Of a stretch of 64,000 bases of DNA, positions 23,766 through 33,305 are shown piece by piece. A model generated the notes under the pieces. The model worked only from the letters and a program-made list of their open reading frames with translations. It did no database searches and was not told the DNA's origin. Source of the stretch: Methanogranum sp963676045 (GTDB taxonomy: Archaea; Thermoplasmatota; Thermoplasmata; Methanomassiliicoccales; Methanomethylophilaceae); contig OY780938.1 of assembly GCA_963676045.1 (NCBI GenBank), forward strand, positions 620,001 to 684,000, read 5' to 3'. The position numbers and the translations under genes are program-made. Position 1 is the first letter of the stretch, and every line of letters starts with the position of its first letter.

Positions 23766-23817
23766 GAGTTCTGTGAATGCATTTGGGCGATATAAAATAC
23801 AACCCAATGATCTACAC

Positions 23818-25257
23818 TCAGATGTCAGATGTGAATGCCTTCAGACGGACATTGCTCTTATGGTCTGAACTTATGTCCTTCCAAGATCTTCCATCCGAAC
23901 TGATGTAACTCTGTCCAGGATGTGCTACCGATTCATATATCACGTAAAGGCCCTCATCGTTCACGCGTTCCCTTGTATCTATGGGCAGATAGATATCCGA
24001 ACCGTCACTACTTGTAAGCGATACCACAATCGAGAACTTCGTCCCTGCATCCAGATATACATCGTCATCCAGGTCCACGGTGTAATACCCACTATACGTG
24101 GTGGTACCGGATGCGGACGATACCAATTGACCACTCGTCGGGTCCTTTGAATTCGTAAGGTCCTTGTATACAGAGATCGTGTAATCCGCCTCTGTATTCC
24201 TAAGGACATAGAAGGATGTTGCCTGTAATACCTCGTCACCGTTGGAAGTGAATACATTGGCCATCATACCCGTGCTCCCAACTGACCTATCATGCATTAG
24301 CGATTTACCGTTATCATATTGATAATTGTTATCGTATGCATCTGCGGAACCTGCCTCCAAGAATATGACTGACTGACCGAATGATGCGTTCTGGTACGGG
24401 ATCCATACCATCCCATCGTTATTCTCAGTGGTGCCCCAGCTGTTCTTGCATAACCATGCACCGTTCTGAGTGACCTTTTCATTGTTGAAATTGGAAGCGG
24501 GGAAATCGTCATCGTATCCTATCAACGCAACCGCATGTCCTGCGATGTAACTGGTCCCATCATTGTAGATCGTGGTTATCTCCTTTCCATCGATCGTGAC
24601 TTTTTTTATATCCTCTACATTCAAGGCGAAACCTATGATTGCCGACAAATGCCTCTCGGTGAGCATGTACTTTATGGAGTCGGTGTCATTGCAATTTACA
24701 ACATAAGCATTGGTAAGCCTCACTGAATCAGAAAGATATTGGAGTCCAGGGTCCAACTCGGTATTGTATCCCAGTTCAGAATAGGTGTATCCAACGGATG
24801 CCTCTGTCAAATTCCCCTCCCATTGACCATAGTTGAACATGGATTCTTCCAGATAACCACCGTTGATAAAATCGTGATCGTTGTGGAATTCCAGAGTATC
24901 TCCCTCGGAAGATACGCCTTTGTGCGAAAAGTAGATGTATTGCACTTCGGAAAGATCAAGGTCATCTTTTGCTAACCCTGCGGATATGGCAGCGGTCTCC
25001 AATACGCTCGTGGCCGAGAAGGCCCAACACGTGCCCATGTGCCCTTGATCCTTGACAGAGGTCACATACGATATGCCATTGACATCTCTCAGATCGAACG
25101 ATGAGGGGAAATCCGTATTGACGACATCGACATATCCTACATTACCGATATCATAAGAGACCTCCATATCATGGTCTATGTGTGGTGTAAGGGATGTGAC
25201 CACCAATGCTGTCACAATTATCACGCAGACGATGCCAAGTGCTTTGATCTTCATCAT
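23818..25257 (-). CDS. Secreted papain-like (C1 family) cysteine protease
   Basis: The 479-aa protein has an N-terminal signal or anchor (MMKIKALGIVCVIIVTAL) and then a C1A-type catalytic domain: FDLRD.NG...SVKDQGHMGTCWAFSATS with the catalytic Cys, the catalytic His in AGHAVALIGYDDDF, and Asn in LCKNSWGT. A C-terminal domain of about 150 residues (SFYVLRNTEADYTISVY) is typical of the lectin-like region attached to archaeal and bacterial surface C1 proteases. I chose the ATG at 25257 because the longer frame adds a non-signal sequence. Probably cell-surface, with a possible role in host-protein or adhesin processing. Confidence 0.85.
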   Translation of the reverse strand: MMKIKALGIVCVIIVTALVVTSLTPHIDHDMEVSYDIGNVGYVDVVNTDFPSSFDLRDVNGISYVTSVKDQGHMGTCWAFSATSVLETAAISAGLAKDDLDLSEVQYIYFSHKGVSSEGDTLEFHNDHDFINGGYLEESMFNYGQWEGNLTEASVGYTYSELGYNTELDPGLQYLSDSVRLTNAYVVNCNDTDSIKYMLTERHLSAIIGFALNVEDIKKVTIDGKEITTIYNDGTSYIAGHAVALIGYDDDFPASNFNNEKVTQNGAWLCKNSWGTTENNDGMVWIPYQNASFGQSVIFLEAGSADAYDNNYQYDNGKSLMHDRSVGSTGMMANVFTSNGDEVLQATSFYVLRNTEADYTISVYKDLTNSKDPTSGQLVSSASGTTTYSGYYTVDLDDDVYLDAGTKFSIVVSLTSSDGSDIYLPIDTRERVNDEGLYVIYESVAHPGQSYISSDGRSWKDISSDHKSNVRLKAFTSDI

Positions 25258-25331
25258 GGTAGTATAGAACTGAATGGATAAAAATTTAAGGTGTTTGAAG
25301 GGAGGACGATCGTCCTCCTTGATAGTTTCAC

Positions 25332-27419
25332 TCACTGTGGATTTGGTCCAGCATTCGGAACGGATTCGGATACGATGACATTATCATCGGCCTTCTCTGG
25401 TTCGACCTTCACGGTCTCCTTCGGAGGCATGAATTTGTCATCGTGCTTCTTTACCTCATAGTCTACTGGGGGCTCGACCTTCTTAACATGTGATTTTCCA
25501 TCATCCGACAGAGGAAGGAGCTTCTCCAAGTAGTAGTCCTTCTTGGGGCAATCGACGAATGCGTATTCTACCACATCGCGGAAGTTGGACACCGTGTATA
25601 TCTGCATGGTCTCGAAGTACTTCTTCGCGACCATCACATCTTGAGCGTTGTCCGCTGGGATGAGTGCCATCTTTATACCTGCGCTTGCTGCCGCCTCTAG
25701 CTTTGCTGTGACAGCACCGACAGGAAGGACCCTTCCCCTGACGTTCAGGCTTCCGGTCATTGCCATATCCTGACGTATGGGTATTCCCTCCATGGCCGAT
25801 AGTATGACACATGCCATCGTGATCGATGCACTGTCACCCTCTACACCGTCATATGTACCCACATACTGCAGGTGTATATCCATGTCCGAGAGGTCCTTGT
25901 CCGCATACTTCTTTATGACCGCGGTTATATTCTGAACTGCTTCCTTGGCTATGTCACCCAGACGTCCTGTGGCGATGAGCTGGCCGCCTTCCTTGCGTTG
26001 TGCTGGAGTTACCTCTGCGACTATTGGAAGGACTATTCCTGAATACTCTGAGAGTCCTGAATCTGCACCTATCGCGGCGAGTCCGTTGACGGACCCTACC
26101 ATCTGACCTTCAGTGCTGAAGAGATGATATGCTTCCATGCCCTCTATCTGACGGTCGGCTATCTGCTGCTCTAGTCCGCGTGCCGATAGCTTCGCGTTCC
26201 TGACATCATCTGCTGTCACGAAATCCGCATGCCTGTTTATGGCGAGGTCGCCTGACACGCGTATGAGTCCACCTAGCTCTCTGAGCCTGAGTGTGAGTCT
26301 TCCCTTCTTGCCTGCACGGCGTTGGGCCTCCTTGATTATCTCTCCGACAGCATGCTTATCGAAATGGGGGATCTTCTCATCCTTGACCACTTCCTGTGCG
26401 ATGAATCTTGCGAGCTTCATACGGTTAGCATCGGTATCGACCATCGTGCTGTTCATGAAGACCTCATAACCGTATCCTCTTATCCTGGACCTGAGTGCGG
26501 GGTGCATTCCCTGCATCGCATCAAGGTTTCCTGCGCATACGAGTATGAAATCACATGGTACGGGCTCGGACTTGACCAATGCTCCGGACGATCTCTCGGA
26601 CTGACCGGTGATCGACATCTTCTTCTCCTGCATGGCAGTGAGTATGGCCTGCTGTGATTCCATCCTGAGGAGGTTGATCTCATCTATGAACAGAACACCT
26701 TTGTTGGCCTTGTGTATGTCACCTGCTTCGAGCCTGTCGTGGGACGGGGTCTCCAATCCTCCACTCTGGAACGGATCGTGCCTGACGTCACCGAGAAGGG
26801 CACCTGCATGTGTACCTGTTGCATCTACAAAGGGGGGCATGTCTCCTGGATCGTGACCCACTAGCACCTTAGGCACTATCATGGTCTCTATCTTCTGTCC
26901 CATCGGGTTCCTGAACAGCATTATGATTATCATCACACCGAACAATGCTATCAGCAGTACGGTGAAACCATAGAGGAACGTTCCGATTATTCCCAAGATT
27001 ATGATTGCTGCACAGACGTATAGGTACATGGAACTCTTTTGGTTCTTCATGGCCGCTGCCTGTGCCTTCTGCTCTGCAACTACTGCCTTACCCTTTCCTG
27101 CAGGGAAGGTCCTGATCCTAGGTTCGTTGACATCTTCCGGATTGTGGTATGCGACGACGTCTTGAAGATCTTCCTTTGAAAGATACTCCACCATCGAATT
27201 TGCCAGCATGGACTTACCAGTACCTGGCTCACCGATGAGCATGACGTGTCTCTTCTGGGCGGCAGCCTTCCTTACGATCTCGACGGCCTCGTCCTGACCG
27301 ATCACACGGTCCGACATCTTCTTCGGGATCTCTATGTCCTTGGTGGACTGGAAAGTCTGGGCCTCTACCCATTCCTCGAGAGGCACGGTAGTTGGTTTTT
27401 CTTTTACAACTGATCCTAT
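25332..27419 (-). CDS. lonB: Membrane-anchored archaeal Lon protease (LonB), apparent ATA start
   Basis: ATP-dependent membrane protease, about 695 aa from 27419. It has Walker A GEPGTGKS, two adjacent transmembrane helices inserted before the sensor region (YVCAAIIILGIIGTF and LLIALFGVMIII), Walker B FIDEINLL, and the C-terminal Ser-Lys protease domain with EGDSASITMA and the catalytic Lys in AVTAKLEAA. The end is a Pro/Glu/Lys-rich tail. No ATG, GTG or TTG lies at a sensible N-terminus near the SD. A strong GGAGG (27431-27427) lies exactly 7 nt before an ATA codon at 27419. A GTG at 27386 without an SD is the alternative start. TATA at 27452-27460. Confidence 0.9.
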   Translation of the reverse strand: MGSVVKEKPTTVPLEEWVEAQTFQSTKDIEIPKKMSDRVIGQDEAVEIVRKAAAQKRHVMLIGEPGTGKSMLANSMVEYLSKEDLQDVVAYHNPEDVNEPRIRTFPAGKGKAVVAEQKAQAAAMKNQKSSMYLYVCAAIIILGIIGTFLYGFTVLLIALFGVMIIIMLFRNPMGQKIETMIVPKVLVGHDPGDMPPFVDATGTHAGALLGDVRHDPFQSGGLETPSHDRLEAGDIHKANKGVLFIDEINLLRMESQQAILTAMQEKKMSITGQSERSSGALVKSEPVPCDFILVCAGNLDAMQGMHPALRSRIRGYGYEVFMNSTMVDTDANRMKLARFIAQEVVKDEKIPHFDKHAVGEIIKEAQRRAGKKGRLTLRLRELGGLIRVSGDLAINRHADFVTADDVRNAKLSARGLEQQIADRQIEGMEAYHLFSTEGQMVGSVNGLAAIGADSGLSEYSGIVLPIVAEVTPAQRKEGGQLIATGRLGDIAKEAVQNITAVIKKYADKDLSDMDIHLQYVGTYDGVEGDSASITMACVILSAMEGIPIRQDMAMTGSLNVRGRVLPVGAVTAKLEAAASAGIKMALIPADNAQDVMVAKKYFETMQIYTVSNFRDVVEYAFVDCPKKDYYLEKLLPLSDDGKSHVKKVEPPVDYEVKKHDDKFMPPKETVKVEPEKADDNVIVSESVPNAGPNPQ

Positions 27420-27451
27420 ATTACCCCCTCCAATTATCCTTAGTTTGTTCT

Positions 27452-27460
27452 TGTATATAA
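27452..27460 (-). promoter_or_regulatory. TATA box of lonB
   Basis: TTATATACA-like sequence on the minus strand places transcription start near 27432, just before the SD GGAGGGGG, so the 5' leader would be very short. Confidence 0.45.
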
Positions 27461-27466
27461 ATTTGA

Positions 27467-28588
27467 TTAATTTTTCTTGATGCCTTTCATCTTTTTCTTG
27501 TCTTCCCTTATGGCAAGCAAAATACCGATCACCAGCACCGCACCTATCGCTCCCATCAGGGCCCATTCTATATACTGGGCCTGATACCATGGGTCCGAAT
27601 CGTACTTGGTGGAACTGAGAACAGGGTAATCCATTATCGCCCCTCCGTCCGATGCGTACAATCCTGCCTGATGACTTGAATTGAAACTATCTGCAGATAT
27701 GAGCATGTATGCGTTCGATGTGGAATCGTTCCATGTAACATCTATCGGATACCAGCTCCCGTTGCCCATGAGGACGACGTTCCATGCATGACCCTGCAGT
27801 TCTGGTATGTCATATCCAACGATCGTGTAGCAATCGATATCATACTTCTGGCATAGTGCCTGGAAACCTTTGGAGTATCCATCACATACCGCCAACTTGC
27901 TAGAAGATACCAGCGCACCGTATGCATCGTGTGCGTACGGATCCTCATTGGAATTTCCTGCGTTGGGGTCGTATGTCAATCTGTCAACAAGGTAGGAATT
28001 CATGTTGCCCACCATGGTGCGCAGGTCCGTGCTTCCGACGTCATATGATGCTATGGCCTGGTTCAAGGCATCGATCTTGAGCTGCAACTCGTTCACTGTC
28101 GTTGTAGTGTTGTCCGCATAATTGGGATCGATGATAGCGGTGAGTACCAATTGGTCCAGACCTATCAATGTGCCTGAAACTATGAACGGCTGGTTCTCCT
28201 CCGGCCACGATACCGTGCTGTCGCCCCATGTGCATATAGCCAATGGTTTCTCCATGAACAGCGCATAGTACGCCGCCTGTGCGAGTTCCGATATCTGTTC
28301 CGATAGGTATTCCTTCGCCACTTCTTCGTCATCCCCTATCTGGGTGTATATCGGGTTAGGGAGATCGACGGTCACCGTCAAGGTGTCCGCCGAATACGTG
28401 GAGATCGAATCGTAGATCGCCTTCTGATCATCGGTCAACTGATCGTAGAACGATGTGAATGTGGAATCCGTGGAATCGTCATCTGCGGAGACTGTATCCG
28501 TCAACATGGGCGTGAATGCCGCCAGAACGACCGCGGAGACTATCAGAATAGCAAATGTACTATGTCTATAACTCATCGTACCTTCCAT
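27467..28588 (-). CDS. Membrane-anchored transglutaminase-like protein
   Basis: The 373-aa protein has an N-terminal signal (FAILIVSAVVLAAFTPML), an extracellular region, a transglutaminase-core domain, and a C-terminal membrane helix (EWALMGAIGAVLVIGILLAI) with a short lysine-rich cytosolic tail. The catalytic triad is visible: Cys in LAVCDGYSKGFQALC, His in QGHAWNVV and Asp in YPIDVTWND. Such domains act as cysteine peptidases or amidases as often as cross-linkers. It precedes lonB and, with the C1 protease beyond it, frames lonB with two extracytoplasmic thiol enzymes. Confidence 0.85.
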   Translation of the reverse strand: MEGTMSYRHSTFAILIVSAVVLAAFTPMLTDTVSADDDSTDSTFTSFYDQLTDDQKAIYDSISTYSADTLTVTVDLPNPIYTQIGDDEEVAKEYLSEQISELAQAAYYALFMEKPLAICTWGDSTVSWPEENQPFIVSGTLIGLDQLVLTAIIDPNYADNTTTTVNELQLKIDALNQAIASYDVGSTDLRTMVGNMNSYLVDRLTYDPNAGNSNEDPYAHDAYGALVSSSKLAVCDGYSKGFQALCQKYDIDCYTIVGYDIPELQGHAWNVVLMGNGSWYPIDVTWNDSTSNAYMLISADSFNSSHQAGLYASDGGAIMDYPVLSSTKYDSDPWYQAQYIEWALMGAIGAVLVIGILLAIREDKKKMKGIKKN

Positions 28589-28769
28589 ACCTTACTTATT
28601 TATTAACCCTCCCGAATAAAAAGAGGGTTATAAAGAAAACGGGAAGACAATATTGGTACCATTTACAGACCGATGCAAAATTGTGTCCGGAAGAATGTAA
28701 CGAAAACGTATGACTCCGTTTGCAAACCCGATGAAAGGATAATAACGATAATGCACTATTGAGCCCAAG

Positions 28770-31037
28770 ATGAGGATAGAGGAGTTGAGCATCCTACCGA
28801 AACTCAGGGATGCGCTGATAGATGGAGGGTTCGTGGAATTGCATCCACCGCAGGCAATAGCCATACCCATAGCGCTTTCCGGAAAGAACCTCGTCGCTGC
28901 CATACCGACAGCCAGCGGCAAATCGCTCATCGGTTTCATACCGGCAATGAACATGGTCCTCAAGACCGGAAAGAAGGTACTCTACATAGTTCCGTTGAAA
29001 GCATTGGCATCGGAGAAAAGAGATGACCTCGAGAAATTCTCGCATCTGGGATTCAAGGTCATGATGAGCTCCGGAGACCTGGACTCGGAAGATAACAAAC
29101 TGAAAGATGCAGACATAATAATCGCCACTTCCGAGAAGGCCGATTCCCTGATACGCCATGGGAGCTCATTGATAAAGAGTGTAGGATTGGTCATAGCGGA
29201 CGAGATCCATATGATACATGACCCAAGCAGAGGACCTACGCTTGAGGTCGCGCTCACAAAGATGATCAGGAGGACGAAGGGCCTCCAAGTGATAGCACTT
29301 TCGGCAACAATATCAAATTCAAGAGACCTGGCACATTGGTTGGATGCGGAACTGGTCACAAGCGATTGGCGCCCCATACCTTTGAGGGAGGGGGTGTATT
29401 ACAACAACGAGATCTCCTTCGATGACCATTCCTCGAAGGATGTTCCACAAGGCAGCGACACCATATGGCAGCTGATACACCAGACCATATGCGAGGGAGG
29501 GCAGTGCCTCGTATTCGTCAATATGAGGAAATCCACAGAATCCTTGGCGGTGAAATACTCCGACAAGATGAAGAAGATCTCCAGCATGGAACTCACAGCG
29601 GATGAGTTCGAGATGCTGGAAGGGGATGCGGACTCGACCGCCATAGGGAAGAAATTAGCCACGTGCGTGAAATGTGGCATCGCGTTCCACAATGCAGGAC
29701 TCACATACAAACAGAGACGCTTCGTAGAGGAGAACTTCAAAAGCGGGAGGATAAAATGCATAGTCGCTACCCCCACTCTGGCTGCAGGCATAAACCTCCC
29801 TGCGAGGAGGGTCATCGTGAGGGACACCTACAGGTTCGAATCGAACTCGGGTAATGTCCCGATATCCGTGATGGAAGTGAAGCAGATGTGCGGTCGCGCA
29901 GGAAGACCAGGATATGACCCTTACGGCGAATCCGTGCTGATAGCGAAGAGCTACGACGATTACGAGCATCTCATGGAGGACTATGTGATGCATGACACGG
30001 AAAGGCTCACATCGAAACTAGGTAACGAGAACACGTTGAGAAGCCACATACTGGGTCTTATCGCTACAGAGGATGCGTCATCAGAGGATGACATAGTTAA
30101 GTTCATGCATGAGACATTCTACGGCAACACCTCGCAACTATACGGGATAGAGAGCGTGGTGGAGAACGTGGTCGACTTCCTGGTGGAAGAGCAGATGGTC
30201 GAACGGGTGGGCGATAAGATACGCATACTGCCGTTCGGTAAGAGGATATCCGATCTTTACATAGACCCCAAGTCCGCCATAATACTGAGGGATGCTGTCA
30301 AGAAGATAGACGACAAGACGGATGACCTTGTAATATTGCATGCGGCCACATCGACACCCGATGTGCTGGGTCTTTATCCGAAGAAGAGCGATGAGAGCCG
30401 CCTCACAAAAGTGTCCATGGACTACGACGGGGATTTCCTGGTAGACCCTTATGAGGATGACGAGGTCATGATGTATGATTACTTCATGAGCGATCTGAAG
30501 ACCGCCGTTCTTCTTTATGATTGGATTAGCGAGTTGTCCGAGGATGTCATGACCGAGTCCCTTGGTATAGGCCCCGGTGACATAAGATCGAGAGTGGACA
30601 TGACGGAATGGATACTCTATTCCATGAATGAGATCGGTTACATATTCAACCCTTCCTCGACCAAGAGGGTAAGGCCGCTGCTCACACGCGTACGCTACGG
30701 CGTGAAACAGGAGCTGCTGGAACTTGTGTCTTTCAGGGGCGTGGGAAGGGTGAGGGCGAGGATACTCTTCGAGAACGGCATCAGGAATCAGATGGATGTT
30801 CAGAACATGGACCAGTCAAAACTGGCATCGATACCCCGTATTGGAGTTGCACTCGCCAAGAGCATGAAGGAACAGTCAGGCAGCCCGATAATGCAAGATA
30901 TCAGAGCTGTCACGGTGGATGAAGAGGAGGAGATGCTCGAGAAGATGGCCTCCGAATATGGCGAATCGAATAAAAAGAAAGATGATGTCCCGACCGCTCA
31001 GGATATCCCTAAGCAGTCGAGACTTTTCGATTTTTAA
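28770..31037 (+). CDS. hel308: Hel308-type superfamily 2 DNA helicase
   Basis: The 755-aa Ski2-like 3'-5' helicase acts at stalled replication forks. It has a Q-motif-like LHPPQAIAIP, motif I AIPTASGKS (44-52), motif II DEIH, motif III LSATISN, motif IV-VI with MCGRAGRPGYDPYGE, a winged-helix/ratchet region, and a C-terminal helix-hairpin-helix (FRGVGRVRARILFENGI, then IPRIGVALAKSMKE). The last residues QSRLFDF form a PCNA-interacting-peptide-like motif. No SD; probably leaderless. It is convergent with thrC and overlaps its stop by 4 bp. Confidence 0.93.
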   Translation: MRIEELSILPKLRDALIDGGFVELHPPQAIAIPIALSGKNLVAAIPTASGKSLIGFIPAMNMVLKTGKKVLYIVPLKALASEKRDDLEKFSHLGFKVMMSSGDLDSEDNKLKDADIIIATSEKADSLIRHGSSLIKSVGLVIADEIHMIHDPSRGPTLEVALTKMIRRTKGLQVIALSATISNSRDLAHWLDAELVTSDWRPIPLREGVYYNNEISFDDHSSKDVPQGSDTIWQLIHQTICEGGQCLVFVNMRKSTESLAVKYSDKMKKISSMELTADEFEMLEGDADSTAIGKKLATCVKCGIAFHNAGLTYKQRRFVEENFKSGRIKCIVATPTLAAGINLPARRVIVRDTYRFESNSGNVPISVMEVKQMCGRAGRPGYDPYGESVLIAKSYDDYEHLMEDYVMHDTERLTSKLGNENTLRSHILGLIATEDASSEDDIVKFMHETFYGNTSQLYGIESVVENVVDFLVEEQMVERVGDKIRILPFGKRISDLYIDPKSAIILRDAVKKIDDKTDDLVILHAATSTPDVLGLYPKKSDESRLTKVSMDYDGDFLVDPYEDDEVMMYDYFMSDLKTAVLLYDWISELSEDVMTESLGIGPGDIRSRVDMTEWILYSMNEIGYIFNPSSTKRVRPLLTRVRYGVKQELLELVSFRGVGRVRARILFENGIRNQMDVQNMDQSKLASIPRIGVALAKSMKEQSGSPIMQDIRAVTVDEEEEMLEKMASEYGESNKKKDDVPTAQDIPKQSRLFDF

Positions 31038-32257
31038 ATCTTCTGGGAAAGTATCCTTTCCACATCAGCGACGGAATTCCCGCACTTTATCGGCGAGGGG
31101 CTGTTCTCGATTATAGTGTCAGGGTCCTTGAGGCCGTTGCCAGTGCATATGCACACGACCCTCTCATCCCTGTCGATGACACCGTTGTCGATCAGCTTCT
31201 TGAGACCTGCTATGGATGCGGCCGATGCTGGCTCCACACATACTCCCTCTCTCCTTCCGAGGACCTTCTGCGCGGCGATTATCTCCTTGTCGGTGACTGT
31301 CTCCGCATATCCCTTGGTGTCGTAGATTGCATGCAATGCCTTCCTTCCGCTGACAGGGTTTCCGATCCTGATGGCCGTAGCCACTGTCTCAGGATGATCC
31401 TCAGGTACGAAATCGTGCTTCTTCTGTGCGAATGCCTTGACGACCGGTGATGAGCCCTCGGCCTGTATGCCTGTGAGCATCGGGACCTTGTCTATCCATC
31501 CGACCTCTTTCAGCTCCATGACGGCCTTGTATATCGCCCAGATGTTTGCGGCGTTGCCCACAGGCAATATTATCCTGTCTGGAACGTCGTACTGCAACTG
31601 GTCGACTATCTCGAAAAGGACGGACTTCTGTCCCTCTGGGCGGTACGGGTTGATCGAATTGAGAAGGTACAGCTTCCTCTCATCGGACATCTTCCTAGCG
31701 AGAGCCAATGCATCATCGAAGTTACCATCGATGGAAAGCACCTTGGCACCGAAGAACAGTGCCTGCGCCAACTTTCCTGCCGCGACCTTTCCTGATGGAA
31801 GGAACACGGCGCACTGCATGTTGGCTTTAGAAGCATATGCCGCCAATGATGCGGATGTGTTCCCTGTGGATGCGCATCCGACGACCTTGGCGCCTAGTTC
31901 CTTCGCGTGTGATACACCAATGGTCATGCCACGGTCCTTGAATGAACCGGTCGGGTTGAGTCCCTCGAACTTTACATATGAATGTTTGATGCCGAACTCT
32001 TCGGAAATCGCATCTGTCCTGTAAAGGGGCGTTCCTCCCTCTTGGATGGAGACCTTATGGGAAGGGTCCACCGGCATGAAGGGGGCGTATCTCCATACTC
32101 CCAGCTGCGTCTTGTGTAGGTCCTTCGGCTTCATCTCCTTGACGGGCTCGAGGTCCATCTTGACGGTAAGGAGTCCTTTGCACCTTGGGCATTCGTTCTC
32201 ATAGGGGTCGGTGATCTCCGCACCGCAATCCCAACAAATTACTTTATGATCAGCCAT
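31034..32257 (-). CDS. thrC: Threonine synthase
   Basis: PLP enzyme converting O-phosphohomoserine to threonine. From the ATG at 32257 it is 407 aa and begins ADHKVICWDCGAEITDP, a small N-terminal zinc-ribbon-like segment (CxxC, CPRC) found in archaeal threonine synthases. PLP-lysine motif NPTGSFKDRGM; phosphate/PLP-binding GNTSASLAAYA; C-terminal CVEPASAASIAGL. It follows thrB by 1 bp. A longer frame beginning at 32305 would overlap thrB and is not homologous. Confidence 0.93.
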   Translation of the reverse strand: MADHKVICWDCGAEITDPYENECPRCKGLLTVKMDLEPVKEMKPKDLHKTQLGVWRYAPFMPVDPSHKVSIQEGGTPLYRTDAISEEFGIKHSYVKFEGLNPTGSFKDRGMTIGVSHAKELGAKVVGCASTGNTSASLAAYASKANMQCAVFLPSGKVAAGKLAQALFFGAKVLSIDGNFDDALALARKMSDERKLYLLNSINPYRPEGQKSVLFEIVDQLQYDVPDRIILPVGNAANIWAIYKAVMELKEVGWIDKVPMLTGIQAEGSSPVVKAFAQKKHDFVPEDHPETVATAIRIGNPVSGRKALHAIYDTKGYAETVTDKEIIAAQKVLGRREGVCVEPASAASIAGLKKLIDNGVIDRDERVVCICTGNGLKDPDTIIENSPSPIKCGNSVADVERILSQKI

Positions 32258-32258
32258 A

Positions 32259-33197
32259 TCAAAGCCTCTTGCAACCAGTACCGCACTCGGTGACCCATGT
32301 GTCACACTTCATGCCGTTGTCATTGTAAAGTTTCTTTATCGCATCGGCGATTATCTCGCCGTTGTGCGTCTTCTTGTCATAGAATGTTATGACGCATGGA
32401 CCCGAACCGCCGAGGAACGATGTTAGAGCACCGTGCGACATCGCGACAGCCTCTGCCTGTTTCAGATATGGGACCAAGCTTGTCCTGGCGGGCTCGACGA
32501 TTATGTCCTTGACGGACCTTCCTATCAGTCCAAGATTGCCTGTCGTCATCGCGTACACCAATGCGGACGCGTTGCCTATCTGATATGTCATATCCCTTAT
32601 GGATACCTCCCTCGGGACGACCTTTCTGGAATCTGCGGTGTAGACTATTATGTCCGGCAACGCGAGAACTACACCGAGGTCCTTTGGTGGTTCGATGGTT
32701 ATTACCTCGAACGGTTCATACGACCTTATGATCGTGAATCCACCCAGTATGCATGGGGCGACGTTATCTGCATGCAATCCGCCGGATGTGACGTCCTCGG
32801 CATGTGCCGCACAGAGGACCACTTCCTGTTTCGATAGCTTCTCGCCGCACATTATGTTGGCGATGAATGCCCCTCCTCCCGCAGATGCGCCGGAGGAACC
32901 TATTCCACTACCTGGCCTGATACCTTTCTTTATCTTCAGTTCTATGCCGAAATCAGCATTGCATCTCTTCAGGACCGCCTCTGCAGCTATCGCGACAGAG
33001 TTCTTGGCTGGGTCCTTGGGTATGGACTCGCAGCCAGGCCCGGATATCTCACTTATGACGATACCGGATTTGATCTTCCTGCCCTCGATTATGTCGTGGG
33101 GCTCCTTCAATGCCAAACCAAAAATGTCAAAACCAGGTCCGATGTTGGACGTTGTTGCAGGTGCTACGACCGTTATCCATTCGTCAGTCATGTTCAT
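32259..33197 (-). CDS. thrB: Homoserine kinase
   Basis: GHMP-family kinase making O-phosphohomoserine, the substrate of the adjacent ThrC. The 312-aa protein has an N-terminal VVAPATTSNIGPGFDIFGLAL, the ATP-binding loop RPGSGIGSSGASAGGGAF, and the C-terminal SFLGGSGPCVITFYD glycine-rich motif. Two close ATGs (33197 and 33191) are possible. A TATA box (TTATATAAC, near 33226-33235) lies about 30-40 bp upstream, so the thrBC pair has its own promoter separate from the upstream PGI/PMI gene. Confidence 0.93.
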   Translation of the reverse strand: MNMTDEWITVVAPATTSNIGPGFDIFGLALKEPHDIIEGRKIKSGIVISEISGPGCESIPKDPAKNSVAIAAEAVLKRCNADFGIELKIKKGIRPGSGIGSSGASAGGGAFIANIMCGEKLSKQEVVLCAAHAEDVTSGGLHADNVAPCILGGFTIIRSYEPFEVITIEPPKDLGVVLALPDIIVYTADSRKVVPREVSIRDMTYQIGNASALVYAMTTGNLGLIGRSVKDIIVEPARTSLVPYLKQAEAVAMSHGALTSFLGGSGPCVITFYDKKTHNGEIIADAIKKLYNDNGMKCDTWVTECGTGCKRL

Positions 33198-33305
33198 GCA
33201 TTCCTGAATTGCTGTAAGATTCTAGTTATATAATAGTTATCGCAGAAGAATAGAACGACCCATAAATCCGATGATGGACCGTGACTAGAATAACCTGCAT
33301 GACGA

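Noticed and set aside
27420..27590. Upstream extension of lonB to an ATG-like start at 27590
   Set aside because: It would overlap the end of the transglutaminase-like gene by over 120 bp, the extra residues are not Lon-like, and the TATA box and SD lie inside it.
32258..32305. Longer start for thrC at 32305
   Set aside because: It overlaps the end of thrB and adds non-homologous residues; the ATG at 32257 begins the zinc-ribbon-like N-terminus expected for archaeal ThrC.
33226..33300. A 24-codon frame upstream of thrB ending Ala-Ile-Thr-Ile-Ile, suggesting a threonine/isoleucine leader peptide like bacterial thrL
   Set aside because: Its final Ile/Thr codons are the thrB TATA box itself (ATTATATAAC), no SD precedes its ATG, and transcription from that box would begin downstream of the frame.
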